Below, piece after piece: positions 12,405-25,374 of a stretch of DNA of 64,000 nucleotides. A program made the translations under genes and the position numbers. The stretch's first letter is position 1. Each line of letters begins with the position of its first letter. The DNA is from Saururus chinensis (Eukaryota > Streptophyta > Magnoliopsida > Piperales > Saururaceae): NCBI GenBank assembly GCA_035235625.1, contig CP141140.1:124001-188000 (forward strand). The letters run 5' to 3'. The notes under the pieces were generated by a model that did no database searches, was not told the DNA's origin, and saw nothing but the letters and a program-made list of their open reading frames with translations.

Positions 12405-12813
12405 CAATTGGTATAAAAAAATTGTAAGAAAATTTTCTAAAACATGAATATTATCCAAAAAAATTTTCTTTACTTTCTACTTTTATGTTGCCTAGAAAGA
12501 AATGGGAAGTGTAGAATTTACGTGGCCGAGCATACGTAAAAAAATTAGACCACCCTAAGACTCAGCCTTAGTCCTCCAATTTTATAGAGTTGGCCCTGAT
12601 AGCAAAGTATGCAGTGCTTCTCAAATATTGAGAAGCGACCTCTCATCCAGTACACAAACAATGAACATGTAAGACAGGAATGTACATAATTGTAAACACG
12701 TTTGATTGCCACTGCGTAAATATCTTTCTATGCAAAAAAAGTCTGGTACTTATAAGACTCACAAATGCCATGAATGATGGAAAAGGAAAGAATTGTTGGG
12801 CAATGTCTAAAGA

Positions 12814-14690
12814 TATAACAACCCGACCCGAGCCAGGCCCATAAAATCACTAATAGAAAAATTTTCTTTTCTTTGAGCCAGAAATCATCGTCTGTGTGCG
12901 AGAGGTACAACATTCATCTACGCACTACGAAGTTTTAAAGCTTCCTCGTACGAAGACTTAGGTTGTAACGAACACATACACACAACGAAGCTTCATAGTT
13001 CGTCGTGTGTAAAATAAAATAAAATATATACTTTTAAATGATTTGGATCGGGCCAACGTTGCCTTCCCGTTGGTTACTTACGTACGCATTAGATATTATT
13101 CCAATACGATCGGATCCGAACGTAGTTCTGCCTAACAGCTACTACATAGAACAATCGTTACAAAATTATATACGTTAAAATATGAATATACTGATATTTA
13201 CAAAAATTTGTCATATATCGGAGTCAAGCGGAAATTAATAAGCCAAAAACGTATATCTCGCTCTACCACTGAGCGGGATCATAACCACACATACACGTCT
13301 CGCTCTATCACTGAGCCAAGACCAAAAACACAAATTACACGTCTCTCTCTACCCTAGAGCATGACCACACACATCATAACATATAAGTGTATATCATGGC
13401 ATAAAAAGCACACATCATGGTATATAGGCACATAACACAACAAGCATATAGATCATAACATAACACACATCATAACTAGCACATGTCATTCTATAATTAA
13501 AATGGGAGATCAGGAATGCGTACTCCCATCATGTCTCGTAAGGTATTGATATCTACGATCAGAACCTCGTCTTGCTCCGAGTCTCTTTTTCTTGTTTCAG
13601 TGTTCGGGCAAGGCCTCTCTTAGTCTCGGGGCATTTCCTCCTCATAAGATCACCAGCTCAGAAAACAGAACCCTCCAATGCGGAGAACGTACTCAATTTA
13701 GTCAAGAACATCTCTTAAATCGACTAAGTTGGAGTTAAGATGGTCAAAAACAGAGAAAACGAAATTGGTCAGTACGGGTAGATCCTCTCCTCGTCTTGGG
13801 GTGTTTCCTCTTCATACGATTGCCAACTTAGAAAATGGAACCCTCCATTGCGTAGAACATACTCGATTTAGTTAAGAACGCCTTTTGAATCGACTAAATC
13901 GGAGTTAGGATGACCAGAAATAGAGAAAATGAAGTTGGTCGATACTCGAAGGTAACGGACAAAACCTCTCCTTATCTTGGGACGTTTCCTCCTTATACGG
14001 ACTCCAACTCGAAGAAAGGACCGCTCAAATGAGTAAAGCACACTCAATTTAGTAGGAAACGGGTCTTGAATGACCTTAATCGGCCTCAAAACGGTCAGAA
14101 ACAGAAAAAAAAAATTTGACTGAAAAACAAAATGAATGGGGGTTTTATAAACCCCCGGCACGCTGAAACCGCGGCACCACAGTTTTGGCGGTGGCGCCAA
14201 CTGAAACCGCGCACAGCGCGGTTCTCACCCGCGCACGCCTCGGGTCATGCCCCACGTAACCGCGGAGCCCGCGAAAATGAACCACGGCACCCGCGGTTCA
14301 GCGGCGCGCTAGCCATGTGCCGATATCTTTTTTTTTCTATTTTTTTTTAAAACCAATTTTCAAACGTGCGTATCTCCCTACCCCGGATTCAGATTCGCAC
14401 GTTATAGGTACCATTGGACTCACATTGACGAGCCCTTCGATCCCAACCTACTTCAAGTAATAAATCATGCTCTTTCAAAGTAGGTCCCGCTTATTTTCTA
14501 TGATTCTCGAAAGTCATAACCTCTAGTCCCGACTTCCGTTTTGCCCGTTTTTCATTTCGTTACGCTCGTTTCTTCAAGCTCTACTCAAATACAGAGGTTT
14601 AAACGGTTAAAACTATTTATAAATTATTTAAAAATTACTAATTACCTCTAACCCCCTTCGTTAAACGTAATCAAATAGCGGGGTGTTACA
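12814..14690 (-). mobile_element. Solo LTR, 1.88 kb, of the dominant LTR superfamily
   Basis: The left edge (TATAACAACCCGACCCGAG) matches the left edge of the LTRs at 31845 and 37301. The right edge ends GGGGTGTTACA. The flanks are AAAGA (12809-12813) and AAAGG (14691-14695), a near-match 5-bp target duplication. Inside, in order, are the GATCGGATCCGAACGTAGTT block (13105-13145), three short hairpins of the GTCTCGCTCT type (13256-13370), tandem CAATGG/CTAAATC units (13560-14080), a TATA box on the minus strand (14143-14149), a GC-rich block (14150-14320), and the shared module (14380-14520). No internal region is attached, so it is a fossil solo LTR of moderate age. Confidence 0.8.
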
Positions 14691-17310
14691 AAAGGTGCAA
14701 AATCACACGATGAATTTCCAAAATTGCTTTAATATGTCACCGCCAGCTCTAGGGACACAAATATGAGTAAATTGGACGATGGAATAATGGAGTATTTTCC
14801 AAAGATTTGGTAAAATTGACCTGATATTAAGGAAGATTCAGGGATCTTTTGCAGCAGTTGTCAAAAAACTACTCCGGTAAAATTGAAGATCTTAATTCAA
14901 CCAATCATAATTTTACTTGCATAATAAACAATCTTAATTCAGCCAATCATATTGGTTTAAAATTAGAGATCTAGTTAACCATATCTAGATTTTGCCTACA
15001 AATATATTCAGTGAACTTAGGCTATATATTCAATTTGCTTGTAGTGAGCTTTATTGCTATTTTAATTAAATTTATTTGGACTTATGTCTATGTAGCCAAT
15101 TGACTTATGTCTATGTAATTTATAGGCTTACGATCAGTATTATTTAGGGGAAATTATTTAAATAATATTTTTTTAAAATAATTACTGAAATAACTTACTT
15201 TGGAAAATATTTCCTAAAGTGATGTTAATTTTAGCCACATAGGCGCCAAGAGCTGGCGCCTGTGTAACTTTTTTTAAAACAAATTTAACTGATTTCGTCC
15301 TTCAAAAGGACAAAAGGATGAAATTATCTTTAAGTTAATTTCATTTTTCTAAAGGACAAAATCTTCACAACAAAACATGATTTCACCTTAAAATAAACAA
15401 ATTTGATTTGCAGTCAATAACTAAGCCAGGACTAAGTGAAAAATGTGAACCGCAACCACCCGCAACTTCTTGGAGATTCGTCCTTAGTAGTACAAGTAAT
15501 TAGGATGCCCATAATTAAGAGGAGACAAGCGTGTGATAACTGGGAAACACAAACCCAAAAGATGACTCCACTCACTACACAGACTCAAAATTTGTGGCTT
15601 GCATATCAAACATCACGCACTTTTGATGAATCCATACTACAAAACTAGATCTCATGCCACAAAAAAATAATACACAAAGACACAAATAGCGGAGAACAAA
15701 TCGATTCAAACACAACACGAGCACAAGAGAAATGAATTATTTAATTATGAAAAAATTAAGAGATGAAACATGCCATTAGAGATTACCGAGGAGCGAAAGC
15801 CCAAGCGACGATGCGAAGGTTCTCAGTCCAACTTCTGCTGAAGCTCACAAGCCCGCACCTCTGTAAGTTGGCCGCCATTAAACTAAGGAGAGTGATGAAA
15901 AAACCACTTTAATTTTGAAATTAGTCAAAATCAATCAGAATTAGCATTAAGTCACACATTAATAATTAAATAGAATAAAATAAACTGGGTAAAGTTTAGG
16001 GATCTTATAACGTTGGTCTCCCCTAAACTTTCATCTTTTTAGGAAGTTATTCAACTAATAAATTTTGTAAGAATATAAGTACCCTTCTGTCATATATTGG
16101 CTTATTTGCGTGATCAAAATAATGTCATGAATGCGTGTAATTTTTACTCAGTTTTAGTTTGAAGATAGAATTCTAAAGATAGTACTAAAAGAAGACTCAG
16201 ATTCGTATTTTGTTAGGTAAAAACATGCACACACATTACATTAACATACTGTATGGTAAAAAAGACTTTCGGTGAAAGAATGGTAAGAATTGGAGGCTTT
16301 TTAAAGGAAATTTTTGATTTTTCGTTCAAAGTGATTGACTGCTACATTGGAATGATCAACCGGTCTTGACTGTAGAAAGGTTCTCTTGGAAAATTATTAA
16401 CTAATCAATCAATTGGATTAAGCAATCAAACGACAGGTTGAAAACTTATACTAAAAATTTATCCAAGATGAAAATGATCAATTGCTTGGTTATTTGATTG
16501 ATCATTGTGAGGAATCAATAGAAGAAAATAGGGAATCGGTCGATTACCCTATGGAATAATTGATCGATGGAACATAGAATTGCCAAAATTAGAATTTTTC
16601 ATTTGATTTAGATTCCTAGTTGAAGACATTCCTTTGAGACTTAAGAAATCTATGAAAAGGCTAGGAACGTGAAAAGAGTAGAAGAGAAGACTTAGAACAC
16701 TTACAAAGGTTAGTCAATCAAGATTCTAAAATACTAGATTCACAATATGAGATTTTAAAATATACTCCAAATTCTTGGATTTTAACTACCAAATTTCAAA
16801 ATATTTGAATGCCCAAATTCTGTATGACTAAAATCCTTTGATTTGAGCATTCAAAATAATTAACTCCAAAAAAATTTTACCTATAAATTTTAAATGTGAC
16901 TAATCCATAATTTACTTGATTCATGAAGTCGTTAAATATTTTATTAACACAAAATAAAAATACTTATATTACAAAATTAACTTTTTTAATAAAAAAATTG
17001 CATACAATGATGCCCAAGCTAGATGGAATATTGTATTTAGAATATATAAATTTTAATTTATGTCAGTCAATAATTGACATGCCTACAATAGTTAGATTAG
17101 ATGAAACAAAAATAGAATGAATCAAGATGGGCGAATAGTCAAACAATCATCACAATCAATTTTGAAGGAAAGACCAGATGAATTGATGAACAACATATAT
17201 GAGATAAGTTGTCGTAGTCTTGCAAGTGTGGTAGGATGGAGGGGAAGGGAAAGTTAGCATTTAGCTGGCAGCAACACATGAAAATAACTAGTTAATTAAA
17301 GAAATATTTC
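14691..17310. other. AT-rich spacer with one TIR-element fragment
   Basis: No gene recognised. At 15135-15380 lies one end of the element family seen at 11761, including a perfect GGCGCC...GGCGCC hairpin at 15241-15261 and the ATTTCGTCC/GGACAAAAT wording. Text at 16725-16840 resembles 52540-52650, so part of this stretch is a dispersed repeat. Confidence 0.6.
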
Positions 17311-18058
17311 CAATGGACAGAAACTATTATGATTCATTATTCTCATATGCAAAGAAACACAGCCCACATAAGCAGTAATTACCATTTGGAAAAGAAAAGT
17401 AATTCAGTAACACTATTTTGCAGCAGGTGTTGTTTTATGAAACCAATTCTCATAACTACAGTCCTTTTATCTCTTTCGCATGGGATCATTATGGAAAGCA
17501 TCCACCATCAGAACCTCTGGCCTCTACCAAATTTAGTAATTTATCTTCAAGCTACACGATTTACACTTTACAAGTACAAGCAACAAACTTATTTCCATTC
17601 AGCTCGTACCTGCCCTTTATAGATAAATAGGTTCAAAGAGAAAGCTCATGCTTAGCCTCAGTTACCTGTACAATAACCTTCTTTCCTATCAATCTAAGAC
17701 GAAGGATATGCAGATTGATTTCCAGTTCTTCTTTCTGCAAGTAATGGCAGCTTTCATCAGTAACCCAAACACTAGAGCAACAGAATGAAGGAAGATAAAT
17801 AATACAATGCATAACACAATTGACTAAGTAAAGTGATAACGATGGTTAGCCAAACACCAATATCCACACTATCTCTGTTCACAAGATCATGAAACATCTC
17901 TTGTTTTTTACGCGAAGTATATACATTTTATATCGCTAGTCAACACATAAGAGTTTTTCCCATTGCCAATGGATAGAAACTATTATAATTCCTTATTCTC
18001 ATATGCAAGGAAACACAACCTACAGAAGCAGTAATTACCATTTGGAAAAGAAAAGTAA
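17311..18058. repeat. Pair of ~95-bp direct repeats
   Basis: Segments starting at 17311 and 17968 share AATTACCATTTGGAAAAGAA and about 90 bp around it, at roughly 88 percent identity. They lie about 650 bp apart, at the 3' side of the minus-strand exon series, and may be a local duplication of an intron or UTR segment. Confidence 0.6.
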
Positions 18059-18737
18059 AAGTTTACCTTCAAGAAGTTTTAGAGGCATTGAAGGGAATTT
18101 GAGCTGGAAGCTTACCTTCTATATGGTTAAACTCTTTATTAAGCCTGACAGTTGGCCAATCCAGGTTTTCACGATCAAACACACTAAATACATAGACACC
18201 ACTTAAATTCTGAAAGTTACTCTGTTCCCTCTGCAAAAGGATGATTAAATCAATTAAAAGTTACTCTATTCCAGTCATTCTCTTGTGCAGAATCTATTCC
18301 ACACAAAATGTGTGCTTAGTTGGGCAAGCTGCTGATAGCTAGTGCAAGAGCTGCTCATTAATATCACAATCTTAAAGATGCATGGCAAGCAAGAAGGCTA
18401 TTAAACTAGCTCAAGAAAGCCAAAAGAACTATTTATAATTAATATTTCAACTTTTCTTCTTGTAATTGAAGTCTTTTCTGAAAGTTCTCTGCTGTAACAA
18501 AGATTCAAAAACACAATACTATACAGGTGACTTTTAAAGCAAACTTAGCACTACTATTAAGGCAATGTCTGCCCAAATGAGATGCTCAATACCTAAACCG
18601 AGATAAGCCATGAAGTCAATACCTAAACAGAGATACCCAATACCTCTCCTTTACCAAAAATAAGCCCTGAAGTCCAGATAAACTTTTCACCATATTCTTG
18701 TTTCTCAGGGGTTAGTGAATCCTTCTGCTTCTTTAAC
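17666..18737 (-). CDS. Partial spliced gene of unknown function (three exons seen)
   Basis: Not recognised. On the minus strand three stretches bounded by AG acceptors and GT donors are open: 18737-18644 (LKKQKDSLTPEKQEYGEKFI and further to IFGKGE), 18230-18116 (starts REQSNFQNLSGVYVFSVFDR, ends LNKEFNHIE) and 17734-17666 (KEELEINLHILRLRLIGKKV). The first two join in frame; the third needs an additional exon or a phase break. The composition is that of a real soluble protein, with balanced charged and aromatic residues. The 5' exons and stop codon were not located, so it is incomplete or decayed. Its position downstream of the BRUTUS-like exon does not show that they are one gene, because the sequence is not part of known BRUTUS proteins. 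Confidence 0.45.
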
Positions 18738-19519
18738 CTGCACTATAACATATAAAAGCAAGAAAAGGAAGAAGATGATGATTAGAAATTCTATTTTAAA
18801 TAAAGCTTATTAAGCATTTCTATACATCAGATTCCACCTCTGCAGATAATCAGATTACCAGAAACACATATTCATTGTCTGGGGGAAAATTGGGCAATTA
18901 TAAAACAGAACTTTTAAAGAGATTTATTATAGCACAAATCAGGTTAGGCATGCCAAATGAGTGATCAGTATACCAATACATGTTCCATGTTTACTGAAAA
19001 AGACATCAACTTGATAGAAGCACAAGCCATTAGAGGCAGCAGATAATAAGAAATAAGAAAACATCATATGATCATGTATAAAACAGAGATAAGATATCAA
19101 CCACGCCCACATGATGAGCTAAATATACATTTATTCACCAACTCCCCCTTCCCCACCCCCCAACACATACACACACAGAAAAACAATCATGCAGACTTGG
19201 AAAGTGTTGGGATCCAGAATTTTGTTACTACATGGGGACGAAAATTTGTTAACTATGAGACTAGTATGAATAAAAAAGGCAAACGCAACTAAGATGAGAA
19301 GCTTTCCCCTATGTTCCAACTTTTCACTTAATATGATGCAGCCATCTGGTCACTACTTTTGGCAGACTCGCCAGTTTTTATCAAAACAAGAATCATAAAC
19401 CTCATTTCCAAAAAAAAAGAAATCTACTGGAAACATGAGCAATAAAAACTCAATAATCTCCCAATTCCGACACCAAATGCTGGAAGGTTCAGAATTCTGG
19501 GCAAGGAAGTATCCAATAC

Positions 19520-19757
19520 CTTGTCCTCAGCATTGCAGTGGTGCTGGTAGATTGTCCGCAAGAAGCAGTACCGCTCAAACAACGGATTGATATCTCTGTG
19601 GCTGTCTGTTGGAAGGTAGCGATGGCGTAGTGAAGCCAGTCGAGCTCAGACCTGATTGCTTTGTGGAAAAAGAGGAAAATCATGATTGGAGAATTCGCAA
19701 AGGAGGCCATTATTGGGAGGACTCTGTTCTGAAGCCCGTTAATGGCGTCGCCATTCA
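19520..19757 (-). pseudogene. BRUTUS-like hemerythrin exon 1 fragment
   Basis: The minus strand encodes NSPIMIFLFFHKAIRSELD and, in a second frame, DINPLFERYCFLRTIYQHHC with NAEDK, followed by a GT donor at 19519-19518. This is the start of the first hemerythrin domain of plant BRUTUS/BTSL proteins, iron-sensing E3 ligases. The HHxxEDE-type iron-ligand region is partly present (HH...NAED). A frameshift near 19610 separates the two halves. The expected continuation (VIFPALDIRVKNVA and the rest of a ~1200-residue protein) is absent. It is a broken 5' fragment of a host gene. Confidence 0.7.
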
Positions 19758-21811
19758 GGATTCGAAAGAACTCACAAGAAACTCCTAGCCAACCATAATC
19801 AAACCCTAGAAGAACAAAGTTTGCAGAAATTCAAACCACCACTTCGTCAATTGATCTCTCGATTTCTCTCTCTCATATTTTTCAATGGCAGCAGGAGCTA
19901 CTGTGCGAGACAAGGTTGGGGATTTTTTGGGGGAGGCGCAAGTGGAGAAGTGAGGCCAAGGCTGGGGTGGAGCACGAGGCCGAGGCGGGGCTGAGCAAGA
20001 CAGCTAGGCTTGGACAGAGAAGGAGGCGCTTGCGAGGACGGCAACCCATCTGCCATCCCATCCACATAGCAATGAGGTGACAAGAAAAACAAAGGAAAAA
20101 TTGGAGAGATAAGAGAGGGGAGAGATGATGGAAGGCCAGGCCGGAGCGGGAGGAGGCCATTAGCAGAGCAGCTAAAAGGCATTAGGAGGAAAAGAGGGCG
20201 GGGGCGGAAGAGAGGGGGCTCGAGGTTGAGAGAAGATAGGAGGGAGAGGCTACCTAGAAGGCAGGATGACCCAAGCTCGCTTCTCCCAGAGAGATGGCAG
20301 CCTCCTCCTATGGCCGCTTCCTCCTTCAAGCTCCAGTTGCCCAGACAACAAGATATTTCACACCACCACCTCCGGAGGTCGAAGTGTGAAATGCTTATAA
20401 GTGATGCCCCGAAAGATATGACTCTTAGAATTCATTAATTTTTTACTACATCTATATTTAGAATACATGAATCTATTCCTTATCCACTACCCCTGTATTT
20501 GTAATAGAATCCCGTTTATAAGCGCAACGGCTCATCTATGTTATAAACGCCCAAATTGTAACAGCCTTCTGGTCAACATCAAATCGTTGAGGCACTTAAT
20601 CATGGTTAACGAGCCCCCCGTCAACATCGCTCAAGCTCTCAGCTCCTTCTCTCAGGACAACCTCCCTGCCGACCCTTGCCACCCCTATCACGGATCCCCT
20701 CCTAGCCACCAATCCCCCGCCCCCCACCTCCCGGAGCCGCTATTACGTCGTCGACCACCAACCTCTTGTCCAGTGGATTCCCAGTGGTCCCCTGTTTAGA
20801 AATCCTCTTGCGCTCTCCTCCATTGGGTTCGCCACTAGCGAGCAACCGCACTCCTCTATGGCTGGTTCAAGGGATTCCCAATCTCCGATCACCTCCTGGC
20901 ACAATAGCTGCCCCTTCCAGCCAGCCCGTGACAATCAACACCTTCAGATCTAGCAAGTTGCCGATCCTCTTGTACTCTCGGTTGTCGGACACGCTGGAAC
21001 TACCCCTTGCCCTCTTGCGTGAGATTGGCCACCGGCGATCGACTCGGCTCTTCGCCAAGCCAGTTTACGGGCTTCCCAATTCCGACCACCTCCCGAGCTG
21101 GTGGCTACCCCCTCCTGCCACCCCGCAACGGATGAGCACCTTCCTCGTTGGATCTCTCAAATCGCTGACCCAATCTCGGACCTGCACAGCTGCATCATAC
21201 CCGCTCATAAAACCTACCCCGCTTCAGATCAGCTACTGGGGCTTCCTAATATTTGGCCCATTCTTTTCTCCCTCTACAACACGCTGGCCTGGTGTTTTTT
21301 TCTCCGCACAACTCGTGGCTTCCCTGTCCCTCCTCATAAGGTATTTTTGTTGTTCCATTTTGATGTTTTGCCTCTTCATTTCTTTTTGTGCATTGTGAAA
21401 GTTTAGATTTTGCTGATCTACTGCCAGAGATAACAATCCTCCAATTTTTTTTGAAAGTTAGGATATGCTACCAGAGACAGCAATCCTGCTATTTGTTCAT
21501 GGTGAAATTTTCGATTTAGCCAATCTACTCCCATTTTTTCTAAAAGTTAAGATCTGCTATGAGAGATTATAATCCTGCTACCACTCCTATGCCATTTGTT
21601 ATCTCTTCATTTTAGTGTTTTGTCATATCATTTGTTTCCATGCAGCCCGTTCACATCATGTGTTCGAGTTAATCTGGTTTGGCAATAATTTGGATGAGCT
21701 CTTTCTATTTCTCTTTGCTTCTCTATGTGATGAGTGCGGCATTTTGTTTATAGAAAAGTTTTAATAAAATTAGCTAGTTAATGAACCAGATTTATTTTTT
21801 AAGCTTTTAGA
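19758..21811. other. GC-richer spacer without a recognised gene
   Basis: 19860-20400 and 20580-21340 are clearly GC-richer than their surroundings and open in several frames on both strands, but the translations are low-complexity or unlike any family I know. The stretch 20601-21345 ends at a plausible donor (CATAAG|GTATTT) and could be a decayed first exon. I see no support for a product. Confidence 0.4.
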
Positions 21812-22145
21812 AGTCCATATGCTTAATGAGGAAGACGATGAGGGCGACGAACTTGTCGTGCAAGGGCTGGACCAGGCGGTCATAGACTCTTACCCAATTT
21901 CCCATTCTCCCAGTCTTCCAAGGACTGTCCCATGGTGAACTCTGATACTGTATGCTCCATTTGCCTTAACAACTACAAGGAGGGGGAGGTGCTCTGGATG
22001 CTGCCCAATTGCCATCATTACGTCTATCTTTTTGTGTTGATGCCCGGCTCCGCCTCAACGCCTCCTGCCCATCTGTCGGACCTCCCCCTTGACTCTCATC
22101 TCCACCCCGTTGGTCAAGGTAGTCCCCTTCTCCTAGTACCTTTCA
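21812..22145 (+). pseudogene. ATL-type RING-H2 E3 ligase fragment
   Basis: The order of parts is that of an ATL protein: an acidic stretch MLNEEDDEGDELVV, the conserved GLDQAVIDSYP before the ring (frame 1), then DTVCSICLNNYKEGEVLWML and PNCHH (frame 2), then in other frames CVDARLRLNASCP and RTSPLTLISTPLVKVVPFS. At least two or three frameshifts divide it, so no RING is made. The LxSTPLVxVVPFS tail resembles the ATL67/69/70 group. No transmembrane N-terminus is found. ATL proteins normally attach ubiquitin to targets at membranes; this copy is dead. Confidence 0.8.
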
Positions 22146-22813
22146 AAGAACTTGAAAGCTTTACACAAATTGTTGAAATTTTTTATGAATGGATTTCTAC
22201 TTGCACCGGAATTGGTAATCGCAAAATTCTTTCTAGTATGTACTTTTGCGTCTATTTTATGATGTTTTTATTTGATTTCAAATGTTAGCAATGTGTACTG
22301 AGACATTGCATAATTGATATTAGGTCTATTGTAGACACCTACAGTTCTATCTTAAGTTTAGATCTTTTACCTACAATAATGCTATAATTCTAACGGTTAA
22401 AACTGTGGGCAGATTTTGAGCCTACCATTGAATACGTACTCTAGGATGTTTTGTTGTATCAAATTTAGAGAGCACTAGGATGTAAGAGTAATCCTATGGC
22501 AATTGATCTAAGAGCTACATGTAGTGGCTTCCTAGCAGGTCTGCTGTCTGCTGCAAGCTATATTGTAGGTAACCAAGTGGCTGCTCCACTCACAAATATG
22601 AGTCTATTCCTCAATTGTTTATTGTACTGTAATGAATTCTTATTTAGAGATTACAGGACTTGGCTATAGAAATGTTATAGTAGTTGGGGTAGTAAAAATG
22701 TGAAACCAGTATCTGAAAATGTGTTATGAAATTATCTCATACCCATGTTTTTGTTTTTTGTTGAAAATGATTGGTATAACACTCCATTCTTTTTTTTCTT
22801 CAGTTCATTATCA

Positions 22814-23225
22814 ATATTTGAGATTCCGTCCCATGGTCCTATCTACCAAGAGACTTATGGGTGCCAGATGAATGTTAATGATATGGAAATTGTTGTGTCT
22901 ATCGTGAAAACAACCGGATATACAGAAGTGGTGGAAGTTACTACTGAGGTTATATTTATTAATACTTGTGCCATCCAAACATAATGCTAAGCAAAATATT
23001 TGGCAGATGCTAGTAAAGATGGTAGATGTGTGTGGCCCTGATGCATATCAAGACTTACCTTGCTTGCTAGAAGAGGTTGATTATGGTTTGAAAGGGATAA
23101 ACACACTTCTTTCCCTTGAAGAAAATTATGCTAATATAAGCCCTGTTAATATCTCAACCAATTTTGTTTCTACTTTTGTATCCATTGCCCGAGGGTGTAA
23201 TAATATCTCTTATCGGCAGAGTAGA
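22814..23225 (+). pseudogene. CDK5RAP1/MiaB-like methylthiotransferase fragment
   Basis: The first frame reads [20 protein letters not shown] and, further on, [10 protein letters not shown]: the N-terminal UPF0004 domain of MiaB/CDK5RAP1 radical-SAM enzymes that add methylthio groups to i6A in tRNA, with its first two cluster cysteines. After one frameshift it resumes as [10 protein letters not shown], then jumps directly to [15 protein letters not shown] and [21 protein letters not shown] stretch of about 40 residues containing GCMAERL in relatives is missing between them. It ends at RGCNN, just before the radical-SAM CxxxCxxC, which is absent. No intron is visible in 410 bp, so a retrocopy of a transcript lacking one exon is possible. 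Confidence 0.8.
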
Positions 23226-24944
23226 ATGATACATAAAATATAAAGAAGAGCAGTGCAAGAACCAAATTAAATTAGCATTAGCTTCTTTTTCTTCTCTTTA
23301 TTCTTGTTCTGCATATGTTTGGTCTCATTAATCAAAGAATTCTCAATTCTTTATGCATAATGGATTGAATCTAGATAAATACAATAGATTGTAGCCTTAG
23401 CTACCTAGTGATACATCGATTCATTATATAAACATGAACTGGACATATATAAGAATGTGGGAAAATCTAAGGAGAACAATAACATAATTGAGAAAAGAAC
23501 AAAAATGCTCAGCAATGGAGAATCTGGATCAATCTGTACTTGCCAAACATGTGCTGATCTAGGTAGGACAGCTTCAATGACTCATATTTGCTACATAATG
23601 ACTAAAATAGTGTTTCAAACATTTGCATCTTGAGCAGTATCTCCAAGGAATTATTTAAATCAGCAATGCACTTGGCAAACTAGTATAGAAAAAATACAAT
23701 ATACAAATTACAATGTCCAAGTATATACCATAATTACACACTGCAATCTCCATTACCATTCCTGCAGACAAATAAAAAAACCAAACAAAATGTTTCACAT
23801 AGCTTATGAGTCGGATACCCTTAAGTTACAAAGCAATGCATCCCTCGCAGTTAGAATGATACAAAAGAAGCAATCCACTTGTTTCAAAAGAATATATACT
23901 CCCATAACTAAATCCTATGGTATAGGTATCAAGAGAGTAAATAAGAAAATGTCAATTTTTAGTTTAAAATTTAAAGATGAATTGCTAAATCTTTCAATGT
24001 AAAATTCAAAGAATCGGTGGCTTCACAACAGCAAAAAAAAAGACTTTCTTTAGACGTGCTTGGGGCCCTCAATCCATCGTCTCTGGCTCGTGTCTACAAT
24101 GCTACTCAAGTTACCAAATGAACCACTGGTTGAACCAGTGTTGTCATAGTGGTGGAAGGGTCTGATTTCTTGAATGTGTTGGAGTAGTTATGTGCATCTT
24201 CCAAAGAACTACAATGTTATCTAAGTTACTTGATTACATCTTCTATTTGACTGCTTGATCAAATCAATAAAAGAACCAAGATTAACTGCAATGATTGAGT
24301 ATTGTTGGATATGATCTGATAGTTGCTATTTAATTGGGTGCATATAGCTCATATAAGCCCAGGTTCATGCTAACTTTACCCTTATAATATACACCAAATA
24401 TAAAGGTCAAAAAGAAATGTAACCTAACATCTCGAGTTCCTTAACATGCTTAAGGTTTGAACGCACTTGTAAAAAAAATTCTGTGAATCCCTAACAAAAA
24501 CATGTAAAGGAGAAAAGTTTAGCTGTAGGTACGTAAAAACCTGGAAACAATAAAGTTTGCCTTCCAAAATGGTTCAAGACAACTGAAAAAATTAATGCAA
24601 TTATTCTCTAAATTGAGTATAAAAATTAAGAAAATTTTCATATCTTTAAAACAGCTTGTCACTCATAATTAGACTATAATGAAGGATCAAAACATGAATT
24701 TCACAAGTTATGTTTAAATACAGTAAATGTACGTATATAGTTATTATTTATAGGGACAAGGAATGTGAAGAAATAGAAATAAGTAATGGCACCATTAGCA
24801 GCTGGACCATGAAGTATCATCCAAGTAATTTCCACAATAAAAAACTATGCAGAATAAATAAAAAATAGAAATAAATTTAGTGGCATGTATTTAAGTTTAA
24901 TTTTACAAGAATGGACTCTAGTTGCAATCAATGGTAGCAACATA
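23226..24944. other. AT-rich spacer, no gene recognised
   Basis: Searched on both strands for the missing radical-SAM part of the upstream fragment and the missing CobW C-terminal domain of the downstream one; neither is visible. Only short unrelated open stretches occur. Confidence 0.5.
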
Positions 24945-25144
24945 CTCCCTCCGTCCCAAATTAATAGCTCCATTTGGAGAGAAAAAATGTCTCATATTAA
25001 TAGCTCCATTTAGCTCATTTTAAGTGGTGGGGTACCTTAAAAAATCTCTCAGAACTTTATTTTATATTCTCTTAGCTGCGGATCTTACTATTCAATAAAA
25101 ATCATCATTTCATCTAATGGAGCTATAATATGGGTCAGAGGGAG
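24945..25144. mobile_element. Stowaway MITE (Tc1/mariner)
   Basis: Starts CTCCCTCCGTCCCAAATTAA and ends with the inverse of CTCCCTCTGACCCATATTAT. It is flanked by TA on both sides (24943-24944, 25145-25146). It is 200 bp, non-coding and typical for Stowaway. The left end carries an extra partial repeat of the AATAGCTCCATTT text. Confidence 0.92.
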
Positions 25145-25374
25145 TATTAAGTAACATCATTACAAGCCATCAGAAATTCAGTCAACATCTGGATGACTAT
25201 ACCTCTTATATGTGATAAAATGGATATTAAATAGGAAAAATTAATCAAACCCTCAAGGCCCCTCTATTTGATGCATAGACACCTCTAAATTGCAGTAAAT
25301 ATCCAGAGTATAGAAGAACAATTTGTCAGAGACACTATGACATCTAAATAAAGTTAATATATACTCAAGCTTAC

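Noticed and set aside
17418-17630. Open frame on the + strand with a protein-like start (VLFYETNSHNYSPFISFAWD)
   Set aside because: No family resemblance and no splice partners; it lies antisense at the 3' side of the minus-strand exon series.
19898-20329. 143-codon open frame on the minus strand
   Set aside because: The translation is low-complexity Leu/Ser/Pro with no domain; it is a by-product of GA-rich DNA on the other strand.
20766-21398. 210-codon open frame on the + strand
   Set aside because: Several frames are open on both strands in this GC-rich stretch, the peptide resembles nothing known, and there is no supporting exon structure.
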